DNA of 64,000 nucleotides from Bradyrhizobium sp. C9 (GCF_002532045.1 NZ_NWTG01000033.1:1-64000), one strand, 5' to 3'; positions 24,670 to 33,698 are shown, counted from the stretch's first letter. Notes: a model not told the origin generated them from the letters alone. Numbers and translations are program-made.

Positions 24670-25266
24670 ATGTCCGAGAGCCCGCACAGCGCAATCGCAG
24701 CCCGGCCCCGTCGCGCCACGACGGGCGTGCTGGTCGGCGTCCTGGTCGCCCCCGATGCCGCGTCCATCGCCGTGCCTGAAACCTTCGCGCGTTGGCGCCG
24801 GCTGACGCCGCTGGCGACGTGGCTGCCGATCGAGCTCCGCGAAGCGAGCTATGCCGGCATCCTGAGCGGCGTCGCGGACGCACTCGATCGCGTCGGCGTG
24901 ATCCCGCGGCAGCTGATCCTGCTCGGCGAGGGATCGGTCGCGCGGCGCATGCTCGAACTGGCGCTGCGGGGCGCGCTGCCCTGCGGCGGCATTGTCGCGA
25001 TCGACATCGCCTCCGACATGCTGCCGTTTCACATCGTGCCGACGGTGACCGCGATCCGGCTCGTCGTTCATCGCAACGACGATGTGCCGCAAGGCGGTTT
25101 GATCGGCGCGTTGCGCGCCGCCGATCTCGACGCACGCATCATTCACCTCGATTTGACCGCCGGCCGCAGCGCGGAAGCGGCCGCGGCGAGCGCAACTGAA
25201 ACCTTTGTCCTGGAGCTGGTTGCAACGATCGGCCGCCGGACAACCGATGGAGCTGGTGACCCATGA
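24670..25266 (+). CDS. Alpha/beta-hydrolase-like protein
   Basis: A 198-residue protein with weak resemblance to the carboxylesterase/phospholipase branch of alpha/beta hydrolases. The segment LILLGEGSVARRMLELAL looks like a nucleophile elbow, but the usual GXSXG is changed to GEGSVA, and no clear catalytic His is seen near the C-terminus. VVHRNDDVPQGG resembles the acid-residue region. Its stop overlaps the RND adaptor start by four bases, so it is the first gene of the LysR-adjacent operon. It may be a degenerate, non-catalytic member. The function is unknown. Confidence 0.5.
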   Translation: MSESPHSAIAARPRRATTGVLVGVLVAPDAASIAVPETFARWRRLTPLATWLPIELREASYAGILSGVADALDRVGVIPRQLILLGEGSVARRMLELALRGALPCGGIVAIDIASDMLPFHIVPTVTAIRLVVHRNDDVPQGGLIGALRAADLDARIIHLDLTAGRSAEAAAASATETFVLELVATIGRRTTDGAGDP

Positions 25267-26459
25267 GATCGAAGACCTTCAAGCTCGCTTGCGCGGGCCT
25301 TGTGGCAACCGCCGCAATCGGCGCCGGCGCTTACGTCGTGCATCGGCCGGACGGTGTAACGGACCACGCATCGGCGGCTCAGTCGACGACCACCACATCA
25401 GCCGTTCCGGTGACGGCGGCGAGGGTCCTGCAGCATGACGTGCCGATCGTGCTCGAGGGACTGGGCACGGTGACGCCGATCAACACGGCGACCATACGCA
25501 CCCAGGTGCAGGGCACGCTCGACAGCGTCGATTTCGTCGAGGGCAAGCAGGTAAAGCGCGGCGATGTGCTCGCCAGGATCGACCCGCGGGTCTACGAGGC
25601 CCAGGTCGATCAGGCCGAGGCCGCGCTGGCGCGCGACGAGGCGAGCCTGAAGAACGCCCGGACCAATCTGGCGCGAACGCAGCCGCTCGCCAATCGCGGC
25701 TTTGCGACCCAGCAACTGCTCGACACCCAGGATTCGCAGGTCACGCAAGGCGAAGGCACCGTCGCGCTCGACAAGGCCGCGCTGGAAGCCGCGCAGACCC
25801 AGCTCAGCTTCGCCACGATCACCGCGCCGTTCGACGGCGTCACCGGCATCCGCCGCATCGATCCCGGCAACATCGTGCACCCGACCGACACCAACGGGCT
25901 TGTTGTCCTCACCCAGCTGCAGCCGATCGCGGTGATCTTCACGCTGCCGTCCGGCGAAATCCCGAGCGTGCGGCAGGCACTGGCGTCCGGAGACGCATCG
26001 GTCGACGTCTATGATGCACAGAACAAGCGCAAGCTCGACCACGGCAGCCTGATGCTGATCAACAACCAGGTCGACAGCACGAGCGGCACCGTGCAGCTCA
26101 AGGCATCCTTTCCCAATGCCGGCAACACGCTGTGGCCCGGCAGTTTCGTCAACGTCCATCTGACGATCGCGGTTCGCCACGACGCGCTCACCGTGCCGCT
26201 GACGGCGGTGCGCCAGGGACCGGACGGCAGCTTCGCCTATGTGGTCGGCGCGAACAGTGTCGTCGGCATCCGCAATGTCACGACCGGCCAATCGCGCGAC
26301 GGGCAGGTCCTGATCGAGCAAGGCCTTGCGGCCAACGAGACCGTCGTCACCGCCGGTCAGTACCGGCTCAATCCGGGGACGAAGGTCGAGATCGTGGCCG
26401 ATGACAAGAAAGACCAGGTCCAGGACGCAACCACCGCAAGCGCAGGCATGCTGCCATGA
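25263..26459 (+). CDS. RND efflux periplasmic adaptor (MdtA-like)
   Basis: A 398-residue membrane fusion protein. Residues 1-25 form an N-terminal anchor or signal, followed by the lipoyl half-motif (IRTQVQGTLDSVDFVEGKQV then KRGDVLARIDPRVYEAQVDQ), an alpha hairpin, a second lipoyl half (ATITAPFDGVTGIRRIDPGN), and a beta-barrel plus membrane-proximal domain (GSFVNVHLTIAVRHDALTVP). The pattern is closest to MdtA. It overlaps the permease by four bases and would link it to an outer-membrane channel that is not encoded nearby. Confidence 0.93.
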   Translation: MRSKTFKLACAGLVATAAIGAGAYVVHRPDGVTDHASAAQSTTTTSAVPVTAARVLQHDVPIVLEGLGTVTPINTATIRTQVQGTLDSVDFVEGKQVKRGDVLARIDPRVYEAQVDQAEAALARDEASLKNARTNLARTQPLANRGFATQQLLDTQDSQVTQGEGTVALDKAALEAAQTQLSFATITAPFDGVTGIRRIDPGNIVHPTDTNGLVVLTQLQPIAVIFTLPSGEIPSVRQALASGDASVDVYDAQNKRKLDHGSLMLINNQVDSTSGTVQLKASFPNAGNTLWPGSFVNVHLTIAVRHDALTVPLTAVRQGPDGSFAYVVGANSVVGIRNVTTGQSRDGQVLIEQGLAANETVVTAGQYRLNPGTKVEIVADDKKDQVQDATTASAGMLP

Positions 26460-29400
26460 ACATCTCCGCAGGTTTTATCCGCAAGCCCGTCGCCACCGCC
26501 TTTCTGGCCATCGCCATCGTGCTGGTCGGCCTGATCGCCTTCGTGCGGCTGCCGGTCTCGGCGCTGCCGACGGTGGATACCCCGACCATCCAGGTCACCG
26601 CGCAACTGCCCGGCGCCGATCCGCAGACGATGGCGTCCTCAGTCGCGACGCCGCTGGAGCGGCAATTCGGCCAGATCGCAGGTCTCACCGGGATGAGCTC
26701 GAGCAGCGGGCTCGGCAACACCCAGATCACGCTGCAGTTCGCGCTGAACCGCAGCGTCGATGCGGCCGCGCAGGACGTGCAGACCGCGATCGATGCAGCA
26801 TCGGGGCAATTGCCCAAGACCATGCCCTCGCCGCCGACCTTCCACAAGGTCAACCCGGCCGACGTGCCGGTGCTGCTGATCGCACTGATGTCGGACACCG
26901 AGCCTCTAACCAAGGTCGACGATTATGCCGACAGCATTTTGGCGCAGAAATTGTCGCAGGTGCCGGGCGTCTCGCTTGTCACCATCGGCGGCATGCAAAA
27001 GCCGTCGATCCGGGTGCAGGTCAATCCGGCCAAGCTCGCCGCCGCGGGGCTCGATCTTGAGCAATTGCGCACCACGCTCGGCAACATCACCGTGAACCAG
27101 CCCAAGGGCGTGCTCTACGGCAGCCAGCAAGCCTATACGCTCGCCACCAACGACCAGGTGCTGGTCGCGAACAAGTATGACGATCTGATCATCGCCTATC
27201 GCAACGGCGCCCCGGTCCGCCTGCGCGATATCGGGCATGCCATCGTGGCCGCCGAGGACGTCACCCTGCATGGCTGGTACAACGACAAGCCCGCGGTCGT
27301 CCTCGCGATCCAGCGCCAGCCCGGCGCCAACGTGATCAGCACCGTCGATGGCATCAAGAAGCTGCTGCCGCAGCTGGTGTCGAGCCTGCCGTCCGACATC
27401 AAGGTCGAGATCGCCTCCGACCGCACCCAGACCATCCGCGCCAGCGTCGCCGACGTTCAGCTCACTCTGGTGCTGACCATTGCACTGGTGGTCGGCGTGA
27501 TCTTCCTGTTCCTGCGCAATCTGTGGGCGACCATCATCCCTGCGGTCTCCGTCCCGATCTCGCTGATCGGCACCTTCGGCGTGATGTATCTGCTCAACTA
27601 CAGCCTCGACAATCTGTCGCTGATGGGCCTGTCGATCGCGGTCGGCTTCGTCGTCGACGATGCCATCGTGATGATCGAGAACATCTCGCGACATATCGAG
27701 GAAGGTCTCTCCCCGATGCAGGCCGCCCTGAAGGGCGCCGGCGAGATCGGCTTCACCATCGTCTCGATCTCGGTCTCGCTGATCGCGGTGTTCATTCCGC
27801 TGCTGCTGATGGGCGGGGTGATCGGCCGCATGTTCCAGGAATTCGCCGTCACCGTGTGCGTTGCCATCGTGGTGTCGGTGATCGTCTCGGTAACCCTGAC
27901 ACCGATGATGTGCGCCTGGCTGCTGTCGCCGCACCAGGGCGGCAATGCCGGCGCGGTATCGCGCGCGCTGGAACGCGGCTTCATTGCGATCCAGGCCGCC
28001 TACGAGTCTGTGCTTGCCAGGGCGCTGCGCTACAAGGCAACGACCATGTCGGTCATGCTGGCAAGCGTCGTGGTGACCGCCCTGCTGTTCGTGGCCATCC
28101 CCAAGGGCTTCTTTCCGCAGCAGGACACCGGCATGATCACCGGCATCACCGAGGCCTCGGCGGATATCTCGCCGGCGCAGATGGCGACGCTGCAACGCAG
28201 CGTCATCGACGTCATCGCCAGCAATCCCTCGGTTGCCAACGCGACCGGCTATATCGGACCGGGCGGCCCGACCGTGACCGAGAACAACGGCCGCCTGTTC
28301 GTGCTGCTAAAGCCGCGCAACGAGCGCAATGCGTCCGCCGACCAGGTGATCCGGCAGCTCGACACCGAGTTGCAGAAGATCAAGGGGATGTCGGTGTTCA
28401 TGCAGGCGACGCAGGATATCAATCTCGCCAGCCGCCTGTCCAAGACGCAGTATCAGTTCACCCTCACCGACGTGAATCAGGACGAGCTCAATCTGTGGGC
28501 CGGCAAGCTGTATCAGAAGCTGAAGACGTTGCCGGAACTGGCCGACGTCGCCACCGACCAGGCCAACGCCGCGCGTCAGCTCAAGCTGCAGATCGACCGT
28601 GATGCGGCCTCCCGCCTCGGCATCGATCCGGCCGCGGTGGACAACACGCTTTATGATTCATTCGGCCAGCGTCACGTCGCCCAGCTGTTCACGACGCTCA
28701 ACACCTATTACGTGATCCTCGAGGTCGATCCGTCGTTCCAGCTCGGCCCCTACGCGCTCAACCGCATCTATGTCCGCTCGTCCGCGGGGACGATGGTGCC
28801 GTTGAGCCAGATCGCGAGCATCGACTACGGCACCGCGCCGCTCTCAGTGAACCACCAGAGCCAGTTTCCGTCGGTCACGCTGAGCTTCAATCTGGCGCCG
28901 GGCACGGCGGTGGGGACCGCGGTCGCAGCGGTCCAGAAGGCGACCGCCGACCTCAAGGTACCGTCGACCGTGGTCACCAGCTTCCAGGGCAATGCGCAGG
29001 CGTTCCAGGCCGCGCTCGCGTCGACGCCGATCCTGATCCTCGCCGCGGTGGTCGCGGTCTATCTGATCCTCGGCATGCTCTATGAGAGCACGATCCATCC
29101 GATCACGATTCTCTCGACCCTGCCGTCCGCCGGGCTCGGCGCGCTACTCGCGCTGTGGGCGTTTGGCTTCGGGCTCGACGTGATCGGCCTGGTCGGCATC
29201 ATCTTGCTGATCGGCATCGTGCAGAAGAACGGCATCATGCTGATCGATTTCGCGCTGGAAGCCGAACGACACCAGCATCTCCCTGCCGAGCAGTCGGTCT
29301 ATATGGCCTGCAAGGCGCGCTTCCGCCCGATCCTGATGACGACGATGTGCGCGATGCTCGGCGGCGTGCCGCTGATGATCGGCACTGGCACCGGATCGGA

Positions 29401-29575
29401 GCTGCGTCAGCCGCTCGGCTTTGCCATCGTCGGCGGCCTGATCGTCTCGCAGCTGATGACGCTGTTCACCACACCTGTCGTCTACATCTATCTCGACGGC
29501 CTGACCCGCTGGTTCGCCAGGCTGCACCCGAATGCGAAGAAGACCGCACCACACAAACCCGAGGTGGCGTTATGA
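26456..29575 (+). CDS. RND efflux permease (MdtB/MdtC-like)
   Basis: A 1039-residue inner-membrane permease of the RND superfamily, expected to be a drug/proton antiporter trimer. The start is MNISAGFIRKPVATAFLAIA; the first large periplasmic loop follows, then the helix 4 signature GLSIAVGFVVDDAIVMIEN with the two proton-carrying aspartates, and the second-half equivalent in helix 10. The long hydrophilic domains place it in the HAE1 class, closest to MdtB/MdtC, and it is full length. Usual operons have both B and C, but only one permease is present here. Confidence 0.95.
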   Translation: MNISAGFIRKPVATAFLAIAIVLVGLIAFVRLPVSALPTVDTPTIQVTAQLPGADPQTMASSVATPLERQFGQIAGLTGMSSSSGLGNTQITLQFALNRSVDAAAQDVQTAIDAASGQLPKTMPSPPTFHKVNPADVPVLLIALMSDTEPLTKVDDYADSILAQKLSQVPGVSLVTIGGMQKPSIRVQVNPAKLAAAGLDLEQLRTTLGNITVNQPKGVLYGSQQAYTLATNDQVLVANKYDDLIIAYRNGAPVRLRDIGHAIVAAEDVTLHGWYNDKPAVVLAIQRQPGANVISTVDGIKKLLPQLVSSLPSDIKVEIASDRTQTIRASVADVQLTLVLTIALVVGVIFLFLRNLWATIIPAVSVPISLIGTFGVMYLLNYSLDNLSLMGLSIAVGFVVDDAIVMIENISRHIEEGLSPMQAALKGAGEIGFTIVSISVSLIAVFIPLLLMGGVIGRMFQEFAVTVCVAIVVSVIVSVTLTPMMCAWLLSPHQGGNAGAVSRALERGFIAIQAAYESVLARALRYKATTMSVMLASVVVTALLFVAIPKGFFPQQDTGMITGITEASADISPAQMATLQRSVIDVIASNPSVANATGYIGPGGPTVTENNGRLFVLLKPRNERNASADQVIRQLDTELQKIKGMSVFMQATQDINLASRLSKTQYQFTLTDVNQDELNLWAGKLYQKLKTLPELADVATDQANAARQLKLQIDRDAASRLGIDPAAVDNTLYDSFGQRHVAQLFTTLNTYYVILEVDPSFQLGPYALNRIYVRSSAGTMVPLSQIASIDYGTAPLSVNHQSQFPSVTLSFNLAPGTAVGTAVAAVQKATADLKVPSTVVTSFQGNAQAFQAALASTPILILAAVVAVYLILGMLYESTIHPITILSTLPSAGLGALLALWAFGFGLDVIGLVGIILLIGIVQKNGIMLIDFALEAERHQHLPAEQSVYMACKARFRPILMTTMCAMLGGVPLMIGTGTGSELRQPLGFAIVGGLIVSQLMTLFTTPVVYIYLDGLTRWFARLHPNAKKTAPHKPEVAL

Positions 29576-29600
29576 CCTGGCTCTGCGCCGTGAGCTCGCC

Positions 29601-30434
29601 TCAGCCTGCCCTGCGCCGCTGGCCGCGCCACCACAGCCCGAAGGCGATCGCGACTGCGGCGGCCAGCGAGAACCAGGTGATGGCGTACTGCATGTGGTCG
29701 TCCTTGAGCCGCACCTTGAGCGGCCCGGGCTTCGGCGTGCCGCTGTCGGGCACCGGCGCCTCGAGGTCGATGTAGAACGGCGCGAGCTGGGCTCCATCTT
29801 TGCCCCAACCGAGCGCCTGCGCCATCGCGCGATGATCGCGCACGAACCACAGCCGCTTCGTCGGATCCTCCTTCGGCGTCAGCCGGCCCGGCGGCTCAGG
29901 GAAGCGGATGTAGCCGGTCAGCTCGACCGGCGCGCCGGTGACGAGGCGGCCTGTGACGCGATCCTCGAAGGCACGGTCCTGCATCGTGTTCTGCACGAAG
30001 CCGGTATTGATCACGATGGTCTCGCCGCTGGCGAGCTTGGCCGGCAGGAACGCCCAGGTGCCGGGTCCCGCGACATCGTCGCGTACCGCCGAGCCGGAGC
30101 TGAAGACCATCGCGTCCGGCTGTTTCGCGTAGGTCGCGGTCAGGGTGACGCGGCGGAATTCATCCTTGGCCGACGTCACCGTGGGCCACGCCGATGGCGG
30201 CGGCAGCGCTTCGGTCGGCGCGGCCAGCCGCTCGTCGAGTACGGCAATCAGCGCATGCTTCTCGACCCGGCGCTGCAATTGCCAGACGCCGAGGGCGACG
30301 AACACCGCGATCAGGATCAGCGTGAAAATGCCGAAGCCGGCCGCGCTCGGCCGTTGAGAGCCTTTTGACGCGCTTCCTTCGCGCGAACCGGTACCCACTT
30401 CGCTGGAAGACGCTGTATTCGTCGTGTCGTTCAT
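29601..30434 (-). CDS. SURF1-family cytochrome oxidase assembly protein
   Basis: A 277-residue SURF1/Shy1 protein that helps insert heme a into subunit I of the oxidase. Two membrane helices flank a periplasmic domain: about 34-50 (FGIFTLILIAVFVALGVWQL) and near residue 255 (YAITWFSLAAAVAIAFGLWW). Conserved segments RRVTLTATYAKQPDAM and GYIRFPEPPGRLTPKEDPTK are present. Its ATG overlaps the DUF983 stop by four bases. Residues about 7-24 are encoded by a 52-bp repeat element found elsewhere in the window, an unusual N-terminal tail. A GTG at residue 13 is an alternative start but lacks a clear ribosome binding site. Confidence 0.9.
   Translation of the reverse strand: MNDTTNTASSSEVGTGSREGSASKGSQRPSAAGFGIFTLILIAVFVALGVWQLQRRVEKHALIAVLDERLAAPTEALPPPSAWPTVTSAKDEFRRVTLTATYAKQPDAMVFSSGSAVRDDVAGPGTWAFLPAKLASGETIVINTGFVQNTMQDRAFEDRVTGRLVTGAPVELTGYIRFPEPPGRLTPKEDPTKRLWFVRDHRAMAQALGWGKDGAQLAPFYIDLEAPVPDSGTPKPGPLKVRLKDDHMQYAITWFSLAAAVAIAFGLWWRGQRRRAG
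30363..30414. repeat. 52-bp palindromic repeat element, copy within SURF1
   Basis: This segment matches the element at 61325-61376 at 45 of 52 positions, with the shared core CGCGAACCGGTA. It lies inside the 5' coding region of SURF1 and keeps the frame open. I recall elements with this core as widespread in Bradyrhizobium. Confidence 0.85.
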
Positions 30435-30817
30435 TGCGGGTCGCGCTCGATCAATTGGCCTTCGGCGGCCTTGTGGTGGAATTGCAGCGCGATCAGAAGC
30501 GCCTTCATGGATCGCAGCGGCAGGATCGTGGTGACCACGATCAGCGGCAGCCACAACGCGGCGTGAACCCAGAACGGCGGCTGGTACTTCACCTCGACGA
30601 TCAGCGCCGCCGCGACCACGATGGCGCCGGCGAGCATGATAACGAAGATCGCTGGCCCGTCGCCGGCATCGATGAAGGCGAAGTCGAGGTCGCAGGCCTG
30701 GCAGCGCGGCGCCAATGTCAGGAAGCCGGAATAGAGCTTGCCCTTGCCGCAACGCGGACAGCGGCAAGCAATGCCGCGGAGCGCACTTTCAGTCACAGTG
30801 GGCGGGGTATCCGTCAT
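30431..30817 (-). CDS. DUF983 family membrane protein
   Basis: A 128-residue protein with an N-terminal four-cysteine zinc-ribbon-like segment (CRCPRCGKGKLYSG and RCQACDLDF) and two or three membrane helices (about 55-75 and 82-100). DUF983 proteins sit next to cytochrome oxidase genes in alphaproteobacteria, where they are thought to act in assembly, but their exact job is unknown. It is coupled to SURF1 by a four-base overlap and separated from ctaE by a terminator-like hairpin. Confidence 0.85.
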   Translation of the reverse strand: MTDTPPTVTESALRGIACRCPRCGKGKLYSGFLTLAPRCQACDLDFAFIDAGDGPAIFVIMLAGAIVVAAALIVEVKYQPPFWVHAALWLPLIVVTTILPLRSMKALLIALQFHHKAAEGQLIERDPQ

Positions 30818-30836
30818 CGGTTCTCTTCAAAAGCAA

Positions 30837-30862
30837 AGGGGGCGGCCATCGGGCCGCCCCCT
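30837..30862 (-). terminator. Terminator-like hairpin between ctaE and DUF983
   Basis: A perfect 11-bp stem (AGGGGGCGGCC / GGCCGCCCCCT) closing a four-base loop, followed on the minus strand by TTGCTTTTG. It sits directly after the ctaE stop, so it may end most cta transcripts and leave DUF983-SURF1 to read-through or its own promoter. Confidence 0.7.
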
Positions 30863-30880
30863 CTTAGCACGTCAGCGAAG

Positions 30881-31777
30881 TTAGTGTGCGCCGTGCGCCA
30901 TCGACTCGGCGCCGTGGCCCCAGACGTAGATGCAGATGAACAGGAACAGCCAGACCACGTCGACGAAGTGCCAGTACCAGGCGGCGAACTCGAAGCCGAG
31001 GTGCTGCTTCGGCGTGAAGTGGCCGGCATAGGCGCGGATCAGGCAGACCAGGAGGAAGATGGTGCCGACCAGCACGTGGAAGCCGTGGAACCCGGTCGCC
31101 ATGAAGAAGGTCGCACCGTAGACGTTGCCGCCGAACGAGAACGTCGCATGGGCGTACTCATAGGCCTGCACGCAGGTGAAACAGGCGCCGAGGATCACGG
31201 TGAGGATCAGGCCCTGCTTGAGGCCCTGGCGGTCGTTCTCCAAGAGCGCATGGTGCGCCCAGGTGACTGTCGTGCCCGAGGTCAGCAGCAGCAGCGTGTT
31301 GAGCAGCGGCAGATGCCAGGGATCGAAGGTCTCGATGCCATGCGGCGGCCAGGTGCCGGGAACCGAGCAGGCGCCCATCGCCGTGCCGGCGCCGCAGCCG
31401 AACACCGCATCGCGGGTGGCGTGCACCGCATCGGCCGGGAATAGCGCCGAATTGAAGAACGCCCAGAACCAAGCGACGAAGAACATCACTTCGGAGGCGA
31501 TGAACAGGATCATGCCGTAGCGGTGGCTGATCTGCACCACGCGGGTGTGGTCGCCCTTGTACTGGGCTTCCTTGATCACGTCGCCCCACCAGCTCGCCAT
31601 GGTGTAGAGCACGCCGATGGTGCCCACGCCGAACACGATCGGCGCGGCGGAGAACATGTGGTGCATCCAGCCGATCGCACCGAGCGCCATGATGAAGGCC
31701 GAGACCGAGCCGACAACCGGCCACGGGCTCGGGTCGACGAGATGATAGTCGTGATGCTTGACTTGCGCCTCAGCCAT
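30881..31777 (-). CDS. ctaE: Cytochrome c oxidase subunit III
   Basis: A 298-residue subunit III of the aa3-type oxidase, with about seven membrane helices. It begins MAEAQVKHHDYHLVDPSPWP, and typical features include SEVMFFVAWFWAFFNSALFP near the middle and WYWHFVDVVWLFLFICIYVW at the C-terminus. The acidic and histidine residues that stabilise the proton-uptake side are kept. The open frame extends nine codons upstream, but the ATG at 31777 gives the family N-terminus. Confidence 0.95.
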   Translation of the reverse strand: MAEAQVKHHDYHLVDPSPWPVVGSVSAFIMALGAIGWMHHMFSAAPIVFGVGTIGVLYTMASWWGDVIKEAQYKGDHTRVVQISHRYGMILFIASEVMFFVAWFWAFFNSALFPADAVHATRDAVFGCGAGTAMGACSVPGTWPPHGIETFDPWHLPLLNTLLLLTSGTTVTWAHHALLENDRQGLKQGLILTVILGACFTCVQAYEYAHATFSFGGNVYGATFFMATGFHGFHVLVGTIFLLVCLIRAYAGHFTPKQHLGFEFAAWYWHFVDVVWLFLFICIYVWGHGAESMAHGAH

Positions 31778-31837
31778 TGCCGTCTCTCCATTCGCGTGCC
31801 GCAAGGCACGTCTTAATCTTAAAATTCCAATCTCATC

Positions 31838-31884
31838 AGCATGATCTTCTCGGAAAACCGGTCCCCACTTTTCCGGATCATGCT
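31838..31884. repeat. 47-bp palindromic repeat next to ctaG
   Basis: AGCATGATC (31838-31846) and GATCATGCT (31876-31884) form the outer arms, with CGGAAAA and TTTTCCG inside, around CCGGTCCCCAC. The element ends right at the ctaG stop codon. I recall closely similar elements as dispersed through Rhizobiales genomes. Confidence 0.8.
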
Positions 31885-32532
31885 CTAGCCGCCCTTGCGC
31901 TGCTCCGCTTCGCCCGCAGCCACGGGCTTCGGCGCGGCATCGCGCACGGGGAAGAAGGTGTAGGACAAAGTGATGTTCTTCAGCGTGTCGTTCTCGCTGT
32001 CCTTGGCCAGCGCCGGATCGACATAGAACACCACGGCCATCTCGCGCTTCTCGCCCGGCGCCATGGTCTGTTCGGTGAAGCAGAAGCAGTTGATCTTCTG
32101 GAAATAGGCGCCGACCGTCAGCGGCGCGACGTTGTAAGCGGCTTGTCCCGTCGTGGTGCGCGCCGACTGGTTGGTCACGGTGTAATAGACCGTGACGACC
32201 TGGCCGATCTTGACGTCGATCGTGTTCTGCTCGGCCTCGAACTTCCAGGGCAGGCCCGGCGCGACGTTGGAATCGAAGCTGACCGAGATGGTGCGCGCGA
32301 GCGGCGCATCCGTCGGCACCGAGGTCGCAACCTGGGTGGTGCCGTTGAAGCCGGTGGTGCGGCAGAACCAGTTGTAGAACGGCACGGCGGCGTAGGACGC
32401 GCCGACCATCAACACCACGACGAAGCCGCAGATCGACGCGACAATGGCGTCGCGCGTCAGCACGCGGCGCGTGACTTTCGCGCCCTTGGCTTGCGGAGCC
32501 TGCGGTGCACCCTGGTTTGCCATCTCACTCAT
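31885..32532 (-). CDS. ctaG: Cytochrome c oxidase assembly protein CtaG (Cox11)
   Basis: A 215-residue Cox11-type copper chaperone that delivers copper to the CuB site of subunit I. A single N-terminal membrane anchor (about 30-52) is followed by an Ig-like periplasmic domain. The copper-binding cysteine pair is intact (KINCFCFTEQTMAPGEKREM). The reading frame overlaps coxF by four bases. Confidence 0.94.
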   Translation of the reverse strand: MSEMANQGAPQAPQAKGAKVTRRVLTRDAIVASICGFVVVLMVGASYAAVPFYNWFCRTTGFNGTTQVATSVPTDAPLARTISVSFDSNVAPGLPWKFEAEQNTIDVKIGQVVTVYYTVTNQSARTTTGQAAYNVAPLTVGAYFQKINCFCFTEQTMAPGEKREMAVVFYVDPALAKDSENDTLKNITLSYTFFPVRDAAPKPVAAGEAEQRKGG

Positions 32533-32693
32533 AGCGGCCGCACCAGCACGGCCGGCCCCTTGACGAGAGTGACGGCGAAGAACAGCACGACCATCACGCC
32601 GAGCGCCAGCGCAATGGCGATCGAGCGCTGGCGGCGGCTCTTGAGCTGCGCCTCAGTGAGGACGATTCCTTCTGGTTCGCGTTTCTCGTCCAT
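32529..32693 (-). CDS. coxF: Small membrane protein CoxF
   Basis: A 54-residue protein with a charged N-terminus (MDEKREPEGI) and one membrane helix (IAIALALGVMVVLFFAVTLV). It sits between ctaB and ctaG, where small CoxF-like proteins of unknown function are found in Bradyrhizobium and relatives. The frame can be extended seven codons upstream, but the ATG at 32693 matches the gene's expected size. Confidence 0.8.
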   Translation of the reverse strand: MDEKREPEGIVLTEAQLKSRRQRSIAIALALGVMVVLFFAVTLVKGPAVLVRPL

Positions 32694-32732
32694 TGCTATC
32701 CCATGCGCCCCCATCTTGCCCCCCCGGCGTCC

Positions 32733-33671
32733 CTACCCGATGAAGACAGGAAGGATCGCGCGGACGACGACCTCGGCAAGGAGGACGGCAAACAGCGCGA
32801 ACAGATAGAGGATCGAGAAGGCGAACAGCCGGCGCGTGGCGCGGTTGGCGGCTGTGCCTTCACGGCGGCGATAGACCTCGACGGCGAGCCACAGCATGCC
32901 GGCGCCCAGAACCAGCGAAGTGACGCCGTAGATCGCGTCGAAATAGCCGAGCGGCCACGGCGCCAGCGCGATCGCGACCAGCACGATGGTGTAGAGCAGG
33001 ATCTGCAGCCGGGTCGCGTCGGGACCGGCGACCACCGGCAGCATCGGGATGCCGGCGCGCGCATAGTCGTCGCTGCGGAACAGCGCCAGCGCCCAGAAGT
33101 GCGGCGGGGTCCAGAAGAAGATGATCAGGAACAGCAGGATCGGCTCGACCGAGAGCGAGCCGGTCGCAGCCGCCCATGCCACCACCGGCGGCAGCGCGCC
33201 GGCAGCGCCGCCGATCACGATGTTCTGCGCGGTCCAGCGCTTCAGCAACATCGTGTAAATCACGGCATAGAAGAAGATGGTGAAGGCAAGCAGCCCGCCC
33301 GCCACCCAGTTGACCAGGATGCCGAGCGTCATCACCGAGAAGAAGGCGAGCGTCAGACCGAAAGCGGCCGCCTCGGCCTGGGTGATCTTGCCGCGCGGGA
33401 TCGGCCGGTTGGCAGTGCGCGACATCAAGGCGTCGACGTCGCTCTCATAGGCCATGTTGAGCGCGCCCGAGGCGCCGGCGCCGACCGCGATGCAGAGGAT
33501 CGAGGTGAATGCCAGCACCGGATGGACATGCACCGGCGCGATCATCAGCCCGACCAGCGCGGTGAAGATCACCAGCGACATCACGCGCGGCTTCAACAGC
33601 GCGATGTAGTCGCCCACTTCGGCCTCGGAAATCCGGGGCAGCTCGATGGCGTTGTGATCGACAACCGACAA
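32733..33671 (-). CDS. ctaB: Protoheme IX farnesyltransferase (heme O synthase)
   Basis: A 312-residue polyprenyltransferase of the UbiA family that attaches a farnesyl group to heme b to make heme O, the precursor of heme A. Eight or nine membrane helices surround the first Asp-rich motif (NMAYESDVDALMSRTANRPI) and the PRGKI segment, with the second motif region about FRSDDYARAGIPMLPVVAG. The apparent start is a TTG; no in-frame ATG lies nearby, so this is the best start. It follows the palindrome after ctaD. Confidence 0.93.
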   Translation of the reverse strand: MSVVDHNAIELPRISEAEVGDYIALLKPRVMSLVIFTALVGLMIAPVHVHPVLAFTSILCIAVGAGASGALNMAYESDVDALMSRTANRPIPRGKITQAEAAAFGLTLAFFSVMTLGILVNWVAGGLLAFTIFFYAVIYTMLLKRWTAQNIVIGGAAGALPPVVAWAAATGSLSVEPILLFLIIFFWTPPHFWALALFRSDDYARAGIPMLPVVAGPDATRLQILLYTIVLVAIALAPWPLGYFDAIYGVTSLVLGAGMLWLAVEVYRRREGTAANRATRRLFAFSILYLFALFAVLLAEVVVRAILPVFIG

Positions 33672-33698
33672 GATCAGGTCTCACTTCTCTTAGAAAGG

